A DNA stretch of 64,000 nucleotides from assembly GCA_016716885.1 (NCBI GenBank), contig JADJUV010000039.1, positions 9,810-73,809 on the forward strand, read 5' to 3'. Shown here piece after piece: positions 33,970 through 44,450 of the stretch. The DNA is from Candidatus Trichofilum aggregatum (GTDB lineage: Bacteria > Chloroflexota > Anaerolineae > Promineifilales > Promineifilaceae). The translations under genes were made by a program, and so were the position numbers. The notes beneath the pieces are model-generated. The model worked only from the letters and a program-made list of their open reading frames with translations. It did not search any database and had not been told where the DNA came from. Position 1 is the first letter of the stretch; each line of letters opens with the position of its first letter.

Positions 33970-36357
33970 ATGCGCCGCCCTGCCTTTATCGCATCCATGC
34001 TTCAACGCCGCCAGAGCCAACTCAGTGGCGAACTCAGGCTGGATGGACTCCGCGGCCGCGTCACCATCCAACGCGATCAGTGGGGCATTCCCACCATCCG
34101 GGCCACCACCCAACCCGATCTCTTCTTTGCCCAGGGGTTTGTCCATGCCCAAGACCGCCTGTGGCAGATGGAACTCAACCGCCGCGCCGCTCGCGGCACC
34201 CTAGCCGCCATGCTCGGCCCCCTGGCCCTGGACACCGACCGCCTCTCCCGCACCCTGGGATTTGCCCGCCTGGCCCAGGAAGGCTGGCCCCATATTTATG
34301 CTGATGTCCAGGAAAACCTGACAGCTTACACCGCCGGGGTCAATGCCTACCTTGATGGCCCTTTCCCTCGCCCCCTTGAATTTACCTTATTGCGCCACCA
34401 GCCTGCCCCCTGGGATTTGCTCGATAGCGTAGCCTTTGGGTATTTGCAAGCCTGGGCACTCTCCTTCGGCTGGGCGGGGGAGTTGGTACGTGCCCAACTT
34501 ATCGAAAAAGTGGGCGCGGCCAAAGCCGCCGAATTAGAACCGGCTTACCCGGAGCGCCACCCTGTCACCTTGCCTGATGGCATTGAGTTTAATCAGTTGC
34601 AGGTGGACAAAATGATGGCCGCGGCCGCGGGGCCTTTCCTCTCCCGTGCCCCTGAAGCCGATGGCCGGGGTAGCAATGGCTGGGTTATCGCCCCCTGGAA
34701 AAGCAGTACCGGGCAGGCCATTCTCTGCAACGACATGCACCTGCCGGTACGTACCCCGTCACTCTGGTACTTCAACCATCTGGTCTGCGACGATGGCTTC
34801 CATGTGACGGGCGTCTCCCAGGCCGGTTTGCCCTATGTTCTGGTGGGCCACAACGACCACATTACCTGGGGAGCCACCTTGGCCTTCACCGATGTGGAAG
34901 ATTTGTTCATTGAGCAGTTCCATCCACACGACCCCACCCGTTATCGGTTTGGTGACACCTGGCGCAAGACAAAGGTGGTTGAAGAAGAGATTATGGTGCG
35001 CGGCCGCGTGCCCCACTATGAAACCGTCTGCCTCACCCATCATGGCCCCATCATTAGTTCGGTACTGGGCCATTTTCATCCCGCCGCCGAGCAGGTCGCC
35101 CTCAGCCTGAACTCTATGGCCCTGCGCCCCGACCCCATTTTCAATAGTTTTGCCCGGCTCAACACGGCTCAAAATTGGCCTGAATTCGTAGCCGCCGTGG
35201 ATGAAATGACCGCCCCACCCCTCAATCTGCTCTACGCCGACACGCAAGGCAATATCGGCCATTATGTTAGCGGCCGCGTGCCCATTCGGGCGCAAGGCCA
35301 GGGCGTTGTACCCGCTCCCGGTTGGACCGCCGAACACGAATGGATAGGGGAAATCCCGTTTGAAGAGATGCCCCATAGCTTCAATCCGGAGCGCGGGTAT
35401 ATCATCTCCGCCAATCACCGGCTCATGGGGGATGATTACCCCTACCACCTGGGGAGCCAATGGGTTAATGGGTACCGCGCCGCCCGGCTAGAACAACTCT
35501 TTGCCCAGTATGAACGCATCTCCCCAGAAAACTGCCGCCAATTCCAAATGGATTGGCTCTCGCTCCCAGGCTTGGAATTAAAAGAAAAACTAACCGGGAA
35601 ACCGGGCATTTTAGAAAAGCCCGGTTTCTCCTTACCCGCCGAGGCCCAACAAGCTCTCGATATTTTAGATCGCTGGGGGGGCTGGATGGGGCCAGATCAG
35701 GCCGGTCCGGTTGTCTATACCGTTTTTATGCAACGGTTCACCCGCCTGCTACTACAAAACGAGCTAGGCAGTCCCCTGTTTGATCGGCTGGTTGGCGCTG
35801 GCCCCAACGAATTTTTCGCCCCCACCAACGAGTTTTATGGTCGCCTCACACCCGTCTTGTTGGATTTACTGGAAAACCCACACTCCCTCTGGTTATCGGC
35901 CGAACAGCGTCCCCGGTTACTGGTCCAGGCTCTGGCGGAAACGATGCATGAATGCGGCCGCTTGCTGGGACCAGATACACGCCGTTGGCAATGGGGGCGG
36001 TTGCATGGGCTACGGTTTAACCATGCGCTAGGAGCCGTGCGGCCGCTAAACCGCCTCTTTAACCAGGGGCCGTTCCCCACCGGCGGTGACACCGACACAG
36101 TCAACCAAACCGCCATGCGCTTTGACCGTCCTTACGAAACCAATGCTCAGGCCGTCTCTTACCGGCAAATCGTTCAGCCAGGCGACTGGGATCAATCGGT
36201 TGCTATGTATGCCCCAGGACAATCGGGTGCTTGGGGAAACAAACAATATAGCGATATGATTAAGCCCTGGTTGAATGGTTCTTATTTCGTTATGGACTGG
36301 ACAGTGGCCAACGTCGCGGCCGCGGCCAGGCAAACCCTTCACCTGATTCACAAGTAG
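33970..36357 (+). CDS. Penicillin acylase family Ntn-hydrolase
   Basis: A 795-residue proenzyme expected to self-cleave before the nucleophilic Ser235 in the motif GRGSNGWVIAP, leaving alpha and beta chains. The alpha chain has DQWGIPTIRA and FVHAQDRLWQMELNRR, the usual family signature, and the beta chain contains CNDMHLPVRTPSLW and LNLLYADTQGNIGHYVSGR. Members hydrolyse amides such as penicillins or acyl-homoserine lactones; the substrate here is unknown. No signal peptide is visible, unlike classical periplasmic acylases. Six GCGGCCGC sites lie within the gene. It follows the M23 gene at a spacing of 15 bases. Confidence 0.92.
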   Translation: MRRPAFIASMLQRRQSQLSGELRLDGLRGRVTIQRDQWGIPTIRATTQPDLFFAQGFVHAQDRLWQMELNRRAARGTLAAMLGPLALDTDRLSRTLGFARLAQEGWPHIYADVQENLTAYTAGVNAYLDGPFPRPLEFTLLRHQPAPWDLLDSVAFGYLQAWALSFGWAGELVRAQLIEKVGAAKAAELEPAYPERHPVTLPDGIEFNQLQVDKMMAAAAGPFLSRAPEADGRGSNGWVIAPWKSSTGQAILCNDMHLPVRTPSLWYFNHLVCDDGFHVTGVSQAGLPYVLVGHNDHITWGATLAFTDVEDLFIEQFHPHDPTRYRFGDTWRKTKVVEEEIMVRGRVPHYETVCLTHHGPIISSVLGHFHPAAEQVALSLNSMALRPDPIFNSFARLNTAQNWPEFVAAVDEMTAPPLNLLYADTQGNIGHYVSGRVPIRAQGQGVVPAPGWTAEHEWIGEIPFEEMPHSFNPERGYIISANHRLMGDDYPYHLGSQWVNGYRAARLEQLFAQYERISPENCRQFQMDWLSLPGLELKEKLTGKPGILEKPGFSLPAEAQQALDILDRWGGWMGPDQAGPVVYTVFMQRFTRLLLQNELGSPLFDRLVGAGPNEFFAPTNEFYGRLTPVLLDLLENPHSLWLSAEQRPRLLVQALAETMHECGRLLGPDTRRWQWGRLHGLRFNHALGAVRPLNRLFNQGPFPTGGDTDTVNQTAMRFDRPYETNAQAVSYRQIVQPGDWDQSVAMYAPGQSGAWGNKQYSDMIKPWLNGSYFVMDWTVANVAAAARQTLHLIHK

Positions 36358-36476
36358 TAACAAAATTAAATAACAAAATAACAAATTTGCTGGTATATTG
36401 ATGCAGCCACGTGTCAAACCCTGTTTCTGCAAACGCGCTAAATGCGCATCAAAACCAACAGTTCAAGGAGATTGCT

Positions 36477-37208
36477 ATGACGCCATCAGTGCCAAATTGG
36501 GTTATTTCCCTAATATTTGTTGTCGAAGCTATCGGCTGGCTCACCGCCTATATCCTCATTGTTAAACATGGGTTCAAAGAGAAAACGTATGGTATGCCCA
36601 TTATTGCCTTATGTGGCAATATCGCCTGGGAGTTTTTATATAGTGCGGGTGTCTTCCCTGCTTGTTCCGTTAGTTGGGCCGGTTGCCCACCCTGGCTTAT
36701 GCGCGGGGGTAATGCGGGGGCCTTCGTTTTAGATGTGCTCATTTTGTATACCATTCTCCGTTATGGTCGCTCCAAATTCAGCCAACCGTTCATCGTCAAA
36801 AATTTCTATGCCATTGTCATTTTCGGCCTTTTGACAGCGGTAGGGTTAATTTATTTTGTGGAAACGGAATTTTTCCGGGTCAATCCGGGCGTTCCAGGGT
36901 ATGGGGAATATATGCCTATCGGCCTCTTCAGTGGCGTCTATACCGGGTTTGGGCTGGGGCTGGAGATGGGGCTTCTTTTTATCGCCATGTTTTTTGCCCG
37001 CAAGGGATTAGAAGGGCAATCCTTTTACATTGCTCTGGGCATGGCGGTGGGCAATCTAATGGCCTACCTGCTTAACGTTTTCACCGGCACGGCGAACAAT
37101 ACGGTTCATGTCCTCTTCGTCAGTGGCGCAATCGTTAATTGGCTGTATGTCGTGCTCGTTTACCAACGGGCCAAAACCATGGGGCTAAACCCCTGGAAAC
37201 AGTTCTAA
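36477..37208 (+). CDS. Seven-helix membrane protein, Pyr4/PaxB-like terpene-cyclase fold (tentative)
   Basis: This 243-residue protein has seven predicted helices. The start behind AAGGAGATTGCT gives MTPSVPNWVISLIFVVEAIG. The stretch ALCGNIAWEFLYSAGVF places Trp-Glu-Phe in the third helix, as in the N-x-A-W-E-F-x-Y signature of membrane-bound terpene cyclases (PaxB/Pyr4 type), and AFVLDVLILYTILRYGRSKF gives the matching acidic residue in the following helix. These cyclases close meroterpenoid rings; in bacteria relatives are known but mostly unstudied. No prenyltransferase or epoxidase is adjacent, so a function in terpene chemistry is only a suggestion. Confidence 0.6.
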   Translation: MTPSVPNWVISLIFVVEAIGWLTAYILIVKHGFKEKTYGMPIIALCGNIAWEFLYSAGVFPACSVSWAGCPPWLMRGGNAGAFVLDVLILYTILRYGRSKFSQPFIVKNFYAIVIFGLLTAVGLIYFVETEFFRVNPGVPGYGEYMPIGLFSGVYTGFGLGLEMGLLFIAMFFARKGLEGQSFYIALGMAVGNLMAYLLNVFTGTANNTVHVLFVSGAIVNWLYVVLVYQRAKTMGLNPWKQF

Positions 37209-37225
37209 GTCACTGGCAACCCTAT

Positions 37226-37297
37226 AATCATTTAGGACTTTGTTCGTAGTGACCGCTTTAGCGGGCTTAGGACTAGCCCGCTAAAGCGGTCACTAGT
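37226..37297. repeat. Family A element copy 8
   Basis: GTTCGTAGTGACCGCTTTAG, GCGGGCTTAGGACTAGCCCGC and TAAAGCGGTCACTAG. It lies between the membrane protein and the 3' end of the cyclase gene; the most plausible reading frame of the cyclase C-terminus runs into it. Confidence 0.85.
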
Positions 37298-40200
37298 TCT
37301 CTTCTGGCTGACAAGCTGACCGGCTACGACAGCCTTTGCCAATTGTTGCAGATCGTACTTGGGCATCAAGTTGGGTGAAGAGGTATGGGCTTTTTGCTCG
37401 TGGTCCAGAAGCCGGGCAGAGATAAATTGATAGGTGGCGAGCGATTTCAGCATGAACGCGGCCGCGTTCATACACCATACCATGCTTCTCCGCCCAATAC
37501 AGGGCCTTCTGCCAGTACCGGTGTGCCCGTTTCTCCTTACCCTCTAACCAGGCCAACCAACCCCGATGCAACCAATAACGGGGTTGCCCCACCAGATACG
37601 ACCCGGCGAAGAAACGCAAATTAGCCATGGCCTTCTTAAGCAGGGCGGGCATCCGTCGGTTTTCTTGTTCCCACAACGTCAGATACAGTTCAACCGCATA
37701 AGCCACGGCCAAATTACCAAAAGTGTGGGTCTCGACGCTGCTCGTAAGTTCCACCAACTCTTCCGCATAAGGCAGCGCCAATTCCACTTCACCCTGACGC
37801 AGATGAGCCAGGACGAGCAAACCCAAAAGCTCTCGCCGCAACGGCATTTCAATAATCCCGGCTTCAGTGAACAACCGCTTGATCTCAACCAGAGCAATCA
37901 AGGCTTCACCTGTCTGACCCGTATACAAAAGACCGTAAGCCCGAACATACAACGCCAGAGCCTGGAAACGGGATTCGTTTCTGCGCTTTGCCGCGTCGTA
38001 TAACTCGGTGGCGGTGCGCAAGGCGGCGTGATAATCACCTCTCTGGAAATAATTCCGCCCTAGCCAATGCAGGCCATCCAGGTGGCGCCGATAATCACCT
38101 ACCCTTGGGTTGGTTGTATTAACTGATTAAGTAACCGCTCTGACTCCGCCAATTGGCCTATATTTTGATTTTGGGCGGCCACAACCATCAAGGGGCCAGC
38201 CTGGGCCTGGGCTGTACCTATCTGTTGGGCCACCGTTAAGGCACGTTCAGCATAACGGCTGGCAGGACCAAAGAGGTAAACAAGGCCCGCCCGGCTATCC
38301 ACGCCACCCATAAGCTTCAGCCAGGTCAGCCAATGACCCCCAATTCACCCAGATTAGTGGCCCGGAATACGTGTAGGTGCACAGCACCGACTCACCATGA
38401 AAATAGTAGACTTCGGTAAGGCGATTATAAGCCCGCGTGGCTGCGTTTAGTTGTTCTTGAGAAGCCTGTTTACGACCCAGGAAAAGGGTGGGCAAATAAC
38501 GATGGACCACTTGTATGGCCGTTTCTTTGAGCAAACCAAAAACGGCGCGGCCGCGGCTACCCACCGGATACCCCAACAAAGCCACCCCGGCTTCCAAATG
38601 GGCCTGGCCTTCCCCATAACGAGAGCGATGCACATACGCCTCGCCCAACAACAGCTCCCACCGGGCGCGGCGCAACGGTTCAACCCGATACCCCGTCTGT
38701 GTGTCCAGGGCTAACGCCTGACTCAAAAAAGTAATCGCTTCCTCGTTGGCAAAATTCTGAAAAGCCAGTTCACCCGCCCGCTCCAGGTTATCCAGCGCCT
38801 TAGGCGTGTTTTCGGCCCGTATCCAATGATGGGCCAGCAAAGGATAATAAGGGCTTTGATCATCAGCATGTACCTGTTCATACCAGGTAGCAATCTGTTC
38901 ATGCAACTGCCGCCTTTGCGAAAAAGTCATCAGGTTATAGGCCACTTCCTGAATCAGTACATGCTTAAACAGATAGGAGCTATCGGTTTCCCGATGCTCT
39001 GCCGCTAAAACATTAATCTTTTCCAGGCCATTGAGGTGCATTTTCAGATGGAGTTTATCAGCCTCAACAGGGTGAATATCATGTAGGGTACGGTAAGCAA
39101 AGGCACGCCCAATAACACTCCCTACCTTGAGCGCCAATTGCTGTTGGGGGGGCAGCAGATCAATGCGGCTGGTGATAACCTCTTCAATGGTGTCGGGAAA
39201 ATTCATGCGCTGCAATTGCGCTTCACCCTCAGGGGCCAGGCGGCATTCGTTTTTTTCGATGAGGAGCAGACCTGTCTCTAGCAATGTGTAAACGAGTTCC
39301 TCACTAAAGAAAGGATGACCTTCGGCCCGACTATGAATAATTTGGGCTATCACGGGTGGCAGAGAGCGAATACCAAACCGCTGACAAATCATGGCCTCAA
39401 TTTGGGTCGGTTGAAGCAGGGTGAGAGGCAAGTAGTAGGTAGAAGGTTGGTTGCGCAGATACGTATATTCGTGGGGGGGCAGGCCATTCAGCGGCCGCAA
39501 CGTCATGATCGTTAACAAAGGTTGTATAACCTGGTGCACCGCTAACAAGAGCGCCCACGAAGCTGAGTCCAACCAATGGCTGTCCTCAAACAAGAGGACG
39601 AGCGGTTTATGCTGCCCCAGGTGTTGCAGTAAAACGACTAAAATCCAGCGCGTATTGTTAGCCCGTACCTCACCCATTAATTCCCGCGTCATGTCGTTTT
39701 CGGGAAAATCCAGACCCAGGATGGGATTAAGCAGAGGGGCTAATTGGGTGGCAAACGGCGCGGCCGCGGTAAGTTGGGAAAGCACATATTTCCGCCAGGA
39801 ATCTGGCGTATCGGGGGTGATATCCGTGGGTGCTGCCCGGCGTAACAATTGGCCGAAGATCATGCGCCAGGCATAGTAGGGGGTGGATTTTTCAATCGCG
39901 TTCGCTTCACCCAATAAAGGTTGCAGGGCCAACATCTCGGCTTCGTTGATGATTTCCTGCAAAAAGCACGATTTACCAATACCGGCATCCCCCTCAATAA
40001 ACACAGCATAACGCGTCTCAGCATTTTGCTCTAGCTGGCGCAAAATACCTTGCATAAGAGAGCGCTCTTGTTCTCGGCCAATCACAGGTAACTGGCTCTT
40101 GTTCACCAGGGCGATGGCCGATAGGGTTGATCCAGGCGTTTCAGGGACAAAAATGCTGAGCGGAGCCGGGTCTTTTTTGACAAAGACTTCGCCCACGGAC

Positions 40201-41443
40201 AGGAACTTGAGCCGTTGGCCCGGGGCCGAAACAATACGCTTGGTTACCAGGATTTGATTCGGTTTAGCCAGGGTCATCAGGTGAGCAGCCACATTGACTT
40301 CATTGCCGTGGACCCCATAGGTGCGGTAACTTGTGGCTCCAGTTATCCCACAGCGCATTCGTCCCCGACTAATACCAATGCGGATGTCCCGCACAAAGTT
40401 ACATTCGGGGGGGGGATTTTGTAATTCCCACGCGGCCGCGACCGCCCGCACCGGATCGTTCTCATGGGCCTGCAATGCCCCAAAAACAATGTACAGATGA
40501 CTCCCCTTATCGCCCATCGAAAGGTCAATTAAGTAACCCTCGTAACGAGTGAGCACTCGTTGAACCCAACGAATATACGCATCTAACTTGTGACCCGCTT
40601 CTTCATCGTTATCGTAATCAAGGCCATCAAACGCCACAAACATCGCTACGGCCATACGCAATTCGGTTAAGAATTCATCTTCGCCCCGTTTAAGTCGCTC
40701 ATAGACGGGGTGCAAGAGCCAGGGACGGGCCAGTTCATCGGGCAAAATTGGCAGGGGGGGCAGGGTTAGCTGGCTAATTGGTGCGGTAAGATCAGCGACA
40801 ACGGCATAACGGTGGCCTGGCTCTCACGCCAGGAATGAACGACCAGATGCTCAGCTAACGCGGCCGCGCCCACTTCATCCAACAAAACCTCATCTTGCAG
40901 GGCCACCGTTTCGGCCAGGGCCATACGCTTCAGCGTGATACCGGCCAGGGTATCCAGGCATTGCATAGCCGGATCGCCCAGGATGAAACGCCGCGCTGGG
41001 CCTACGGCCACGCTGATTTTTAGGCTGATGGTAAGGGTGAAGTTGGTAGGTGTGACGATGGTGGTATGCGGCCGCATCGCTTTCTGCATCGCCAGAGCAC
41101 ACGTCACCGCCCGGAACGCCGCCTGATGAGAAGCTGCGTTTCCCAGGTCTGACGGGTCATTATCATCAAACCAGCAGGTAATCGCATCTCCCCCAAAAGC
41201 AAACACCGACCCACCGTATAGATGCACTTCGGCAATCAGCGCCTCATACACTCGATTAATCGTCAGGCTTAGTTCCTCAACCCCCCGCTGCGAACCCAAT
41301 TCCTTGGTTAAGGCTTTGGTTAAAGGGCCAAACCCGGCAATATCGGCAAGCAGCGCTGCTCCTCTGGTTCGATGAGGCAACAAGCGCCCTTCGGCCAGTG
41401 CCAACCTTCGATCCAGAGGAATAAAGCAGCTAAAAAGGCTCAT
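37293..41443 (-). CDS. Tandem nucleotide-cyclase/AAA ATPase/TPR regulator (several frameshifts)
   Basis: Reading from 41443 the protein has a first class III cyclase-homology domain (LLADIAGFGPLTKAL, then FAFGGDAITCWFDD) and a second one (FVAFDGLDYDNDEE, MGDKGSHLYIVFG). A STAND-type ATPase follows with Walker A IEGDAGIGKSCFL and Walker B LVLLFEDSHWLD, then TPR-like helical repeats to the end, some 1350 residues in total. Frames break near 40808-40812, 38310, 38106 and 37424-37428; each is repaired by one base, for example TVMP to TGYAVVADLTAPISQL. If the last break is also repaired, the protein ends at 37232 inside a family A element instead of at 37293. The metal-binding Asp pair of the first domain is partly degenerate, so cyclase activity is uncertain. 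It is likely a large signal-integrating regulator. Confidence 0.82.
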
Positions 41444-41459
41444 AATACCTACAAACCAG

Positions 41460-42611
41460 TTATTTGAGGTTCAGAATCGCACGGGCAATAACCAGGCGTT
41501 GAATCTCGCTTGTGCCTTCACCAATGGTCATCAAACGGGTGTCACGATACATCCGCTCTACTTCAAACTCACGGCTATAACCATAACCCCCGTGAACCTG
41601 AATGGCATTACGACACACTTTTTCGCTGACTTCGGTGGCAAACAGTTTAGCCATCGCGGCCGCAGTCGGGGTCAATTTGCCCTGCCCTTTCAACCAGGCC
41701 GCCCAATACACCATCAGGCGGGCCGCCTGAATCTCTGTAGCCGCATCCGCCAACATCCATTGCACCGCCTGATGCTGGGCAATCGGCTGGCCGAACGTCT
41801 CCCGCTCATGGGCATATTTCAACGCCGCTTCGTAGGCTGATTGAGCCAATCCCACAGCCAGCGCCCCAATGCTGACGCGGCCGCCATCCAAAACCTCCAG
41901 GGTTTGGTGCAGACCCCGGCCCTCCTGGCCCAACAGGTTATCCAGCGGCACACGGACCTCGTCAAAATTAACGGCATGGGTAGGCGACCCCTTTAGCCCC
42001 ATCTTTTTTTCCGGTGCGCCCAGAGTAATACCTGCCTTATCCGTCGGCACAAGAATATGGCTCAGGCTTTTACTTCCACCTTTAGCATCAGTCCGTACCA
42101 GCACCACCATCAAATCGGCGATGGAAGCATTGGTCATCCACATTTTGTTGCCGTCAATGATCCAGGAATCACCCTCTTTAACGGCGGCGGTACGCACACC
42201 CCCTTGCAAGTCCGACCCGGCCCCTGGCTCGGTCAGTCCTAAACAACCCAGTTTGCCTTCACCAGAAGCTAAACGGGGCAGCCAGGTGCGTTTTTGCTCT
42301 TCCGTACCAAACTTGACAATTGGCCCCAACGCCAAACCATTGTGGGCCGACACAGCCAGAGCCGTTGAGCCACAGCCCCAGCCCAGCTCTTCGATGGCAA
42401 TGGCCGCACTGACCGGATCAACCCCGGCCCCCCCGTATTCTTCAGGAACTTCCAAACCTAACAAACCAATTGGCCCCATCTTACGAACGGCTTTCCAGTT
42501 AAATTCACCCGTCTCGTCGGTCTCGCGGGCCAAGGGTTTTACTTCTCTTGCCACAAAATCATGAACAAATTCGCGAAATTGTTTTTGTTCAGGGGTTAAC
42601 TCAAAGTTCAT
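41460..42611 (-). CDS. Acyl-CoA dehydrogenase
   Basis: This 383-residue FAD enzyme introduces a double bond into acyl-CoA, passing electrons to ETF. It has the usual three-domain layout: CLGLTEPGAGSDLQGGVRT (flavin-binding), KMWMTNASIADLMVVLVRT, and the C-terminal helical domain with QVHGGYGYSREFEVERMYRD and the catalytic Glu in TIGEGTSEIQRLVIAR, in the short-chain/butyryl-type position. Length is standard. Neither ETF nor a thiolase gene is adjacent. The stop is 16 bases before the cyclase gene start on the same strand. Confidence 0.94.
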   Translation of the reverse strand: MNFELTPEQKQFREFVHDFVAREVKPLARETDETGEFNWKAVRKMGPIGLLGLEVPEEYGGAGVDPVSAAIAIEELGWGCGSTALAVSAHNGLALGPIVKFGTEEQKRTWLPRLASGEGKLGCLGLTEPGAGSDLQGGVRTAAVKEGDSWIIDGNKMWMTNASIADLMVVLVRTDAKGGSKSLSHILVPTDKAGITLGAPEKKMGLKGSPTHAVNFDEVRVPLDNLLGQEGRGLHQTLEVLDGGRVSIGALAVGLAQSAYEAALKYAHERETFGQPIAQHQAVQWMLADAATEIQAARLMVYWAAWLKGQGKLTPTAAAMAKLFATEVSEKVCRNAIQVHGGYGYSREFEVERMYRDTRLMTIGEGTSEIQRLVIARAILNLK

Positions 42612-42671
42612 ACAATCTTACTCCTATGGAAAATGGGAATGGGTATCCTAACCTGGACCAACCAGGAAATT

Positions 42672-42739
42672 TATCCGCAGATTAACGCCGATTTGCGCTG
42701 ATTAAAGAATCTGCGTTAATCACCAAAATCTGCGGTTAA
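42672..42739. repeat. Inverted repeat of ATCTGCG(GTT)AAT units
   Basis: CCGCAGATTAACGCCGATTT and AATCTGCGTTAATCACC plus AAAATCTGCGG form nested inverse and direct units. It lies in the acyl-CoA dehydrogenase promoter region. Confidence 0.6.
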
Positions 42740-42787
42740 ACTTCTTGCCAACTGGTCAGGAAGTTGACTGGGAAGGGACTGACCAAA

Positions 42788-42892
42788 AGGTGTGTTTAAA
42801 ATGAGTTAGAGGAGAAAGGCATCCCAAGATGCCGACCCGTTCGCATTTGGGATGCTCATCCCTCGCTCTCAACCAAAATAAAACACACCCCT
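42788..42892. other. Long imperfect hairpin
   Basis: GGTGTGTTT at 42789 pairs with AAACACACC at 42881, AGAG with CTCT, and GGCATCCCAA with TTGGGATGC around a central CGACCCGTTC. The whole 105-base structure lies directly beyond the stop of the M20 peptidase gene and could end or protect its transcript. Confidence 0.65.
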
Positions 42893-44072
42893 AACCAAAT
42901 TCAGAAACGGCCAGCGTTAGGAGAAAAAGTTGCTTCATGCCAGCGGGTAAATCTGTGGTGTCCAGGTACTCATCCTGGCGGTGGGCGTGATAGCTTTGGG
43001 CCAGACCAATACAAACGGCTGGCAAGCCCTGGCTGAGGGGGATGTTGGCATCCGTGCTGCCGCTGCTCAGGTGAACTTTGGCGCAGCCACTTTGGCGCAG
43101 GGCGGCCTCGGCGGTGCGCACAAGCCGATGCTCCGGACTGATAGAGCCTGCCGGGCGATTACCGATGGGGGTTATGTTCACCCGAACATCTGCTTGAGTG
43201 CCGATTTGGCCCACTGTTTTATGTACCTGGGTCAACAGTTCGGCCAGCGCCTGATTGTCTTCAGAGCGGCAATCCAGTAGCAGGCTAGCCTGAGCGGCGA
43301 TGGTGTTGATGGTTGTGCCGCCTTCGATAAGGCCCACATTAAAGGTGGTGCGCGGCCGCTCCGGAACGCGTATCTGGTCTATGGCGGCAATGAGACGCCC
43401 TAACATGTGAATGGCACTGGGATTGCCAAAATTACCCCAGGAATGGCCCCCAGGGGTAGTAATGTCTATGCGATAACGGCGCACGGCAATCGCATGGTGA
43501 AAAATGTGCCCATAAACGCCCCCTTCGAGGACGATGTACGCGGCCGCGTGCCGACCAAATTTAGCCACCACCGCTCGCATCCCATGCAGATCACCCAGCC
43601 CTTCTTCACACACATTCGCCACAAACCAGATAGCGCGCCGCGGCCGCGTACCCAACCCTTGCATCATCTCCGCCAACATGAGCAGGCCAGCCACCCCCAG
43701 GGAGTTGTCACCGATGCCTGGTCCGTGCACCAGATGGGCTTCACGTTTGATGGATAGATCGGTCGCGGCCGCGAAAACCGTATCCAGATGAGCCGATACA
43801 ACAACCGGCTCACCTTCCCCCTGCCCTGGCAGGCGTCCATACACATTATGCAAATCATCCTGGTAAACATCTACCAAACCCAACGCCGTAAAGCGGGCTT
43901 GCACAAAATCGGCGCGTGCCGCTTCAGCAAATGTGGGGGCCGGAATTTGTTGAATGGCAATCGCCAGATCAACCAGGTTCGGTATACGAGCAAGCAATCC
44001 GTTAAGGGCGTTTTTAACAGGGGGGTTATGCGTCAGGTAAGAGAGCGTTTCCATTGTTGAGGAGACGGGCAC
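42891..44072 (-). CDS. M20/M25/M40 family metallopeptidase
   Basis: This metallohydrolase of about 393 residues cleaves peptides or N-acyl amino acids with two zinc ions. Zinc ligands are in VVVSAHLDTVF, GPGIGDNSLGVAGLL (bridging Asp), ANVCEEGLGDLHG (catalytic Glu pair) and the late QSYHAHRQDEYLD. The dimerisation domain lies in the middle (RYRIDITTPGGHSWGNFG). The GTG at 44072 is preferred because AAAAGGAA lies in front of it; ATG at 44054 is the alternative. Five GCGGCCGC sites are clustered between 43352 and 43765. Confidence 0.9.
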   Translation of the reverse strand: MPVSSTMETLSYLTHNPPVKNALNGLLARIPNLVDLAIAIQQIPAPTFAEAARADFVQARFTALGLVDVYQDDLHNVYGRLPGQGEGEPVVVSAHLDTVFAAATDLSIKREAHLVHGPGIGDNSLGVAGLLMLAEMMQGLGTRPRRAIWFVANVCEEGLGDLHGMRAVVAKFGRHAAAYIVLEGGVYGHIFHHAIAVRRYRIDITTPGGHSWGNFGNPSAIHMLGRLIAAIDQIRVPERPRTTFNVGLIEGGTTINTIAAQASLLLDCRSEDNQALAELLTQVHKTVGQIGTQADVRVNITPIGNRPAGSISPEHRLVRTAEAALRQSGCAKVHLSSGSTDANIPLSQGLPAVCIGLAQSYHAHRQDEYLDTTDLPAGMKQLFLLTLAVSEFG

Positions 44073-44124
44073 GTTAATCGTTCCTTTTATGAGCAAAAAT
44101 GCGGGCAAAAACGTCAGTTCCCAT

Positions 44125-44346
44125 CTATTCTCTAAACACTTTCACCAACAGGAGACCAAATAGACCAATAATCAGCCCTACATGCAACAAACAATCTGCG
44201 CCAGTGAGCAGATGCTCTCGGCCTAAGATCAGGCGTAGGAGAAAATTGAGGGCAATAAAAGCGATGCCCACTAACGGCAATATACCTGGCCGTTCGGCAA
44301 AAAAATCATTGGCCCGTTCCATGAGGTGGTTAATGAGATTGTTCAT
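44125..44346 (-). CDS. Small two-helix membrane protein
   Basis: This 73-residue protein begins with an amphipathic NNLINHLMERANDFF, then helix LPLVGIAFIALNFLLRLIL and helix LLHVGLIIGLFGLLLVKVF with GADCLLH between them. It lies between the M20 peptidase and HflX genes on the same strand. The family is not recognised. No ribosome-binding site stronger than AACA is seen, so the call rests on coherent membrane topology. Confidence 0.6.
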   Translation of the reverse strand: MNNLINHLMERANDFFAERPGILPLVGIAFIALNFLLRLILGREHLLTGADCLLHVGLIIGLFGLLLVKVFRE

Positions 44347-44370
44347 GTTTTGGTGATGATTTTTAGCAGC

Positions 44371-44450
44371 TTGAGTTTAGAGTTCAGAGCCAGAGCTAGA
44401 GGGTTTTCCCGAGTAATTCCTCTCGCTCTCTCCTCTTGCTCTAGACTCCA
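44371..44450. repeat. Family D palindrome copy 2, overlapping the hflX 3' end
   Basis: TTGAGTTTAGAGTTCAGAGC, CAGAGCTAGAGGG and the inverse CCTCTCGCTCTCTCCTCTTG followed by CTCTAGACTC. The last 23 codons of hflX are read from it. Confidence 0.78.
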
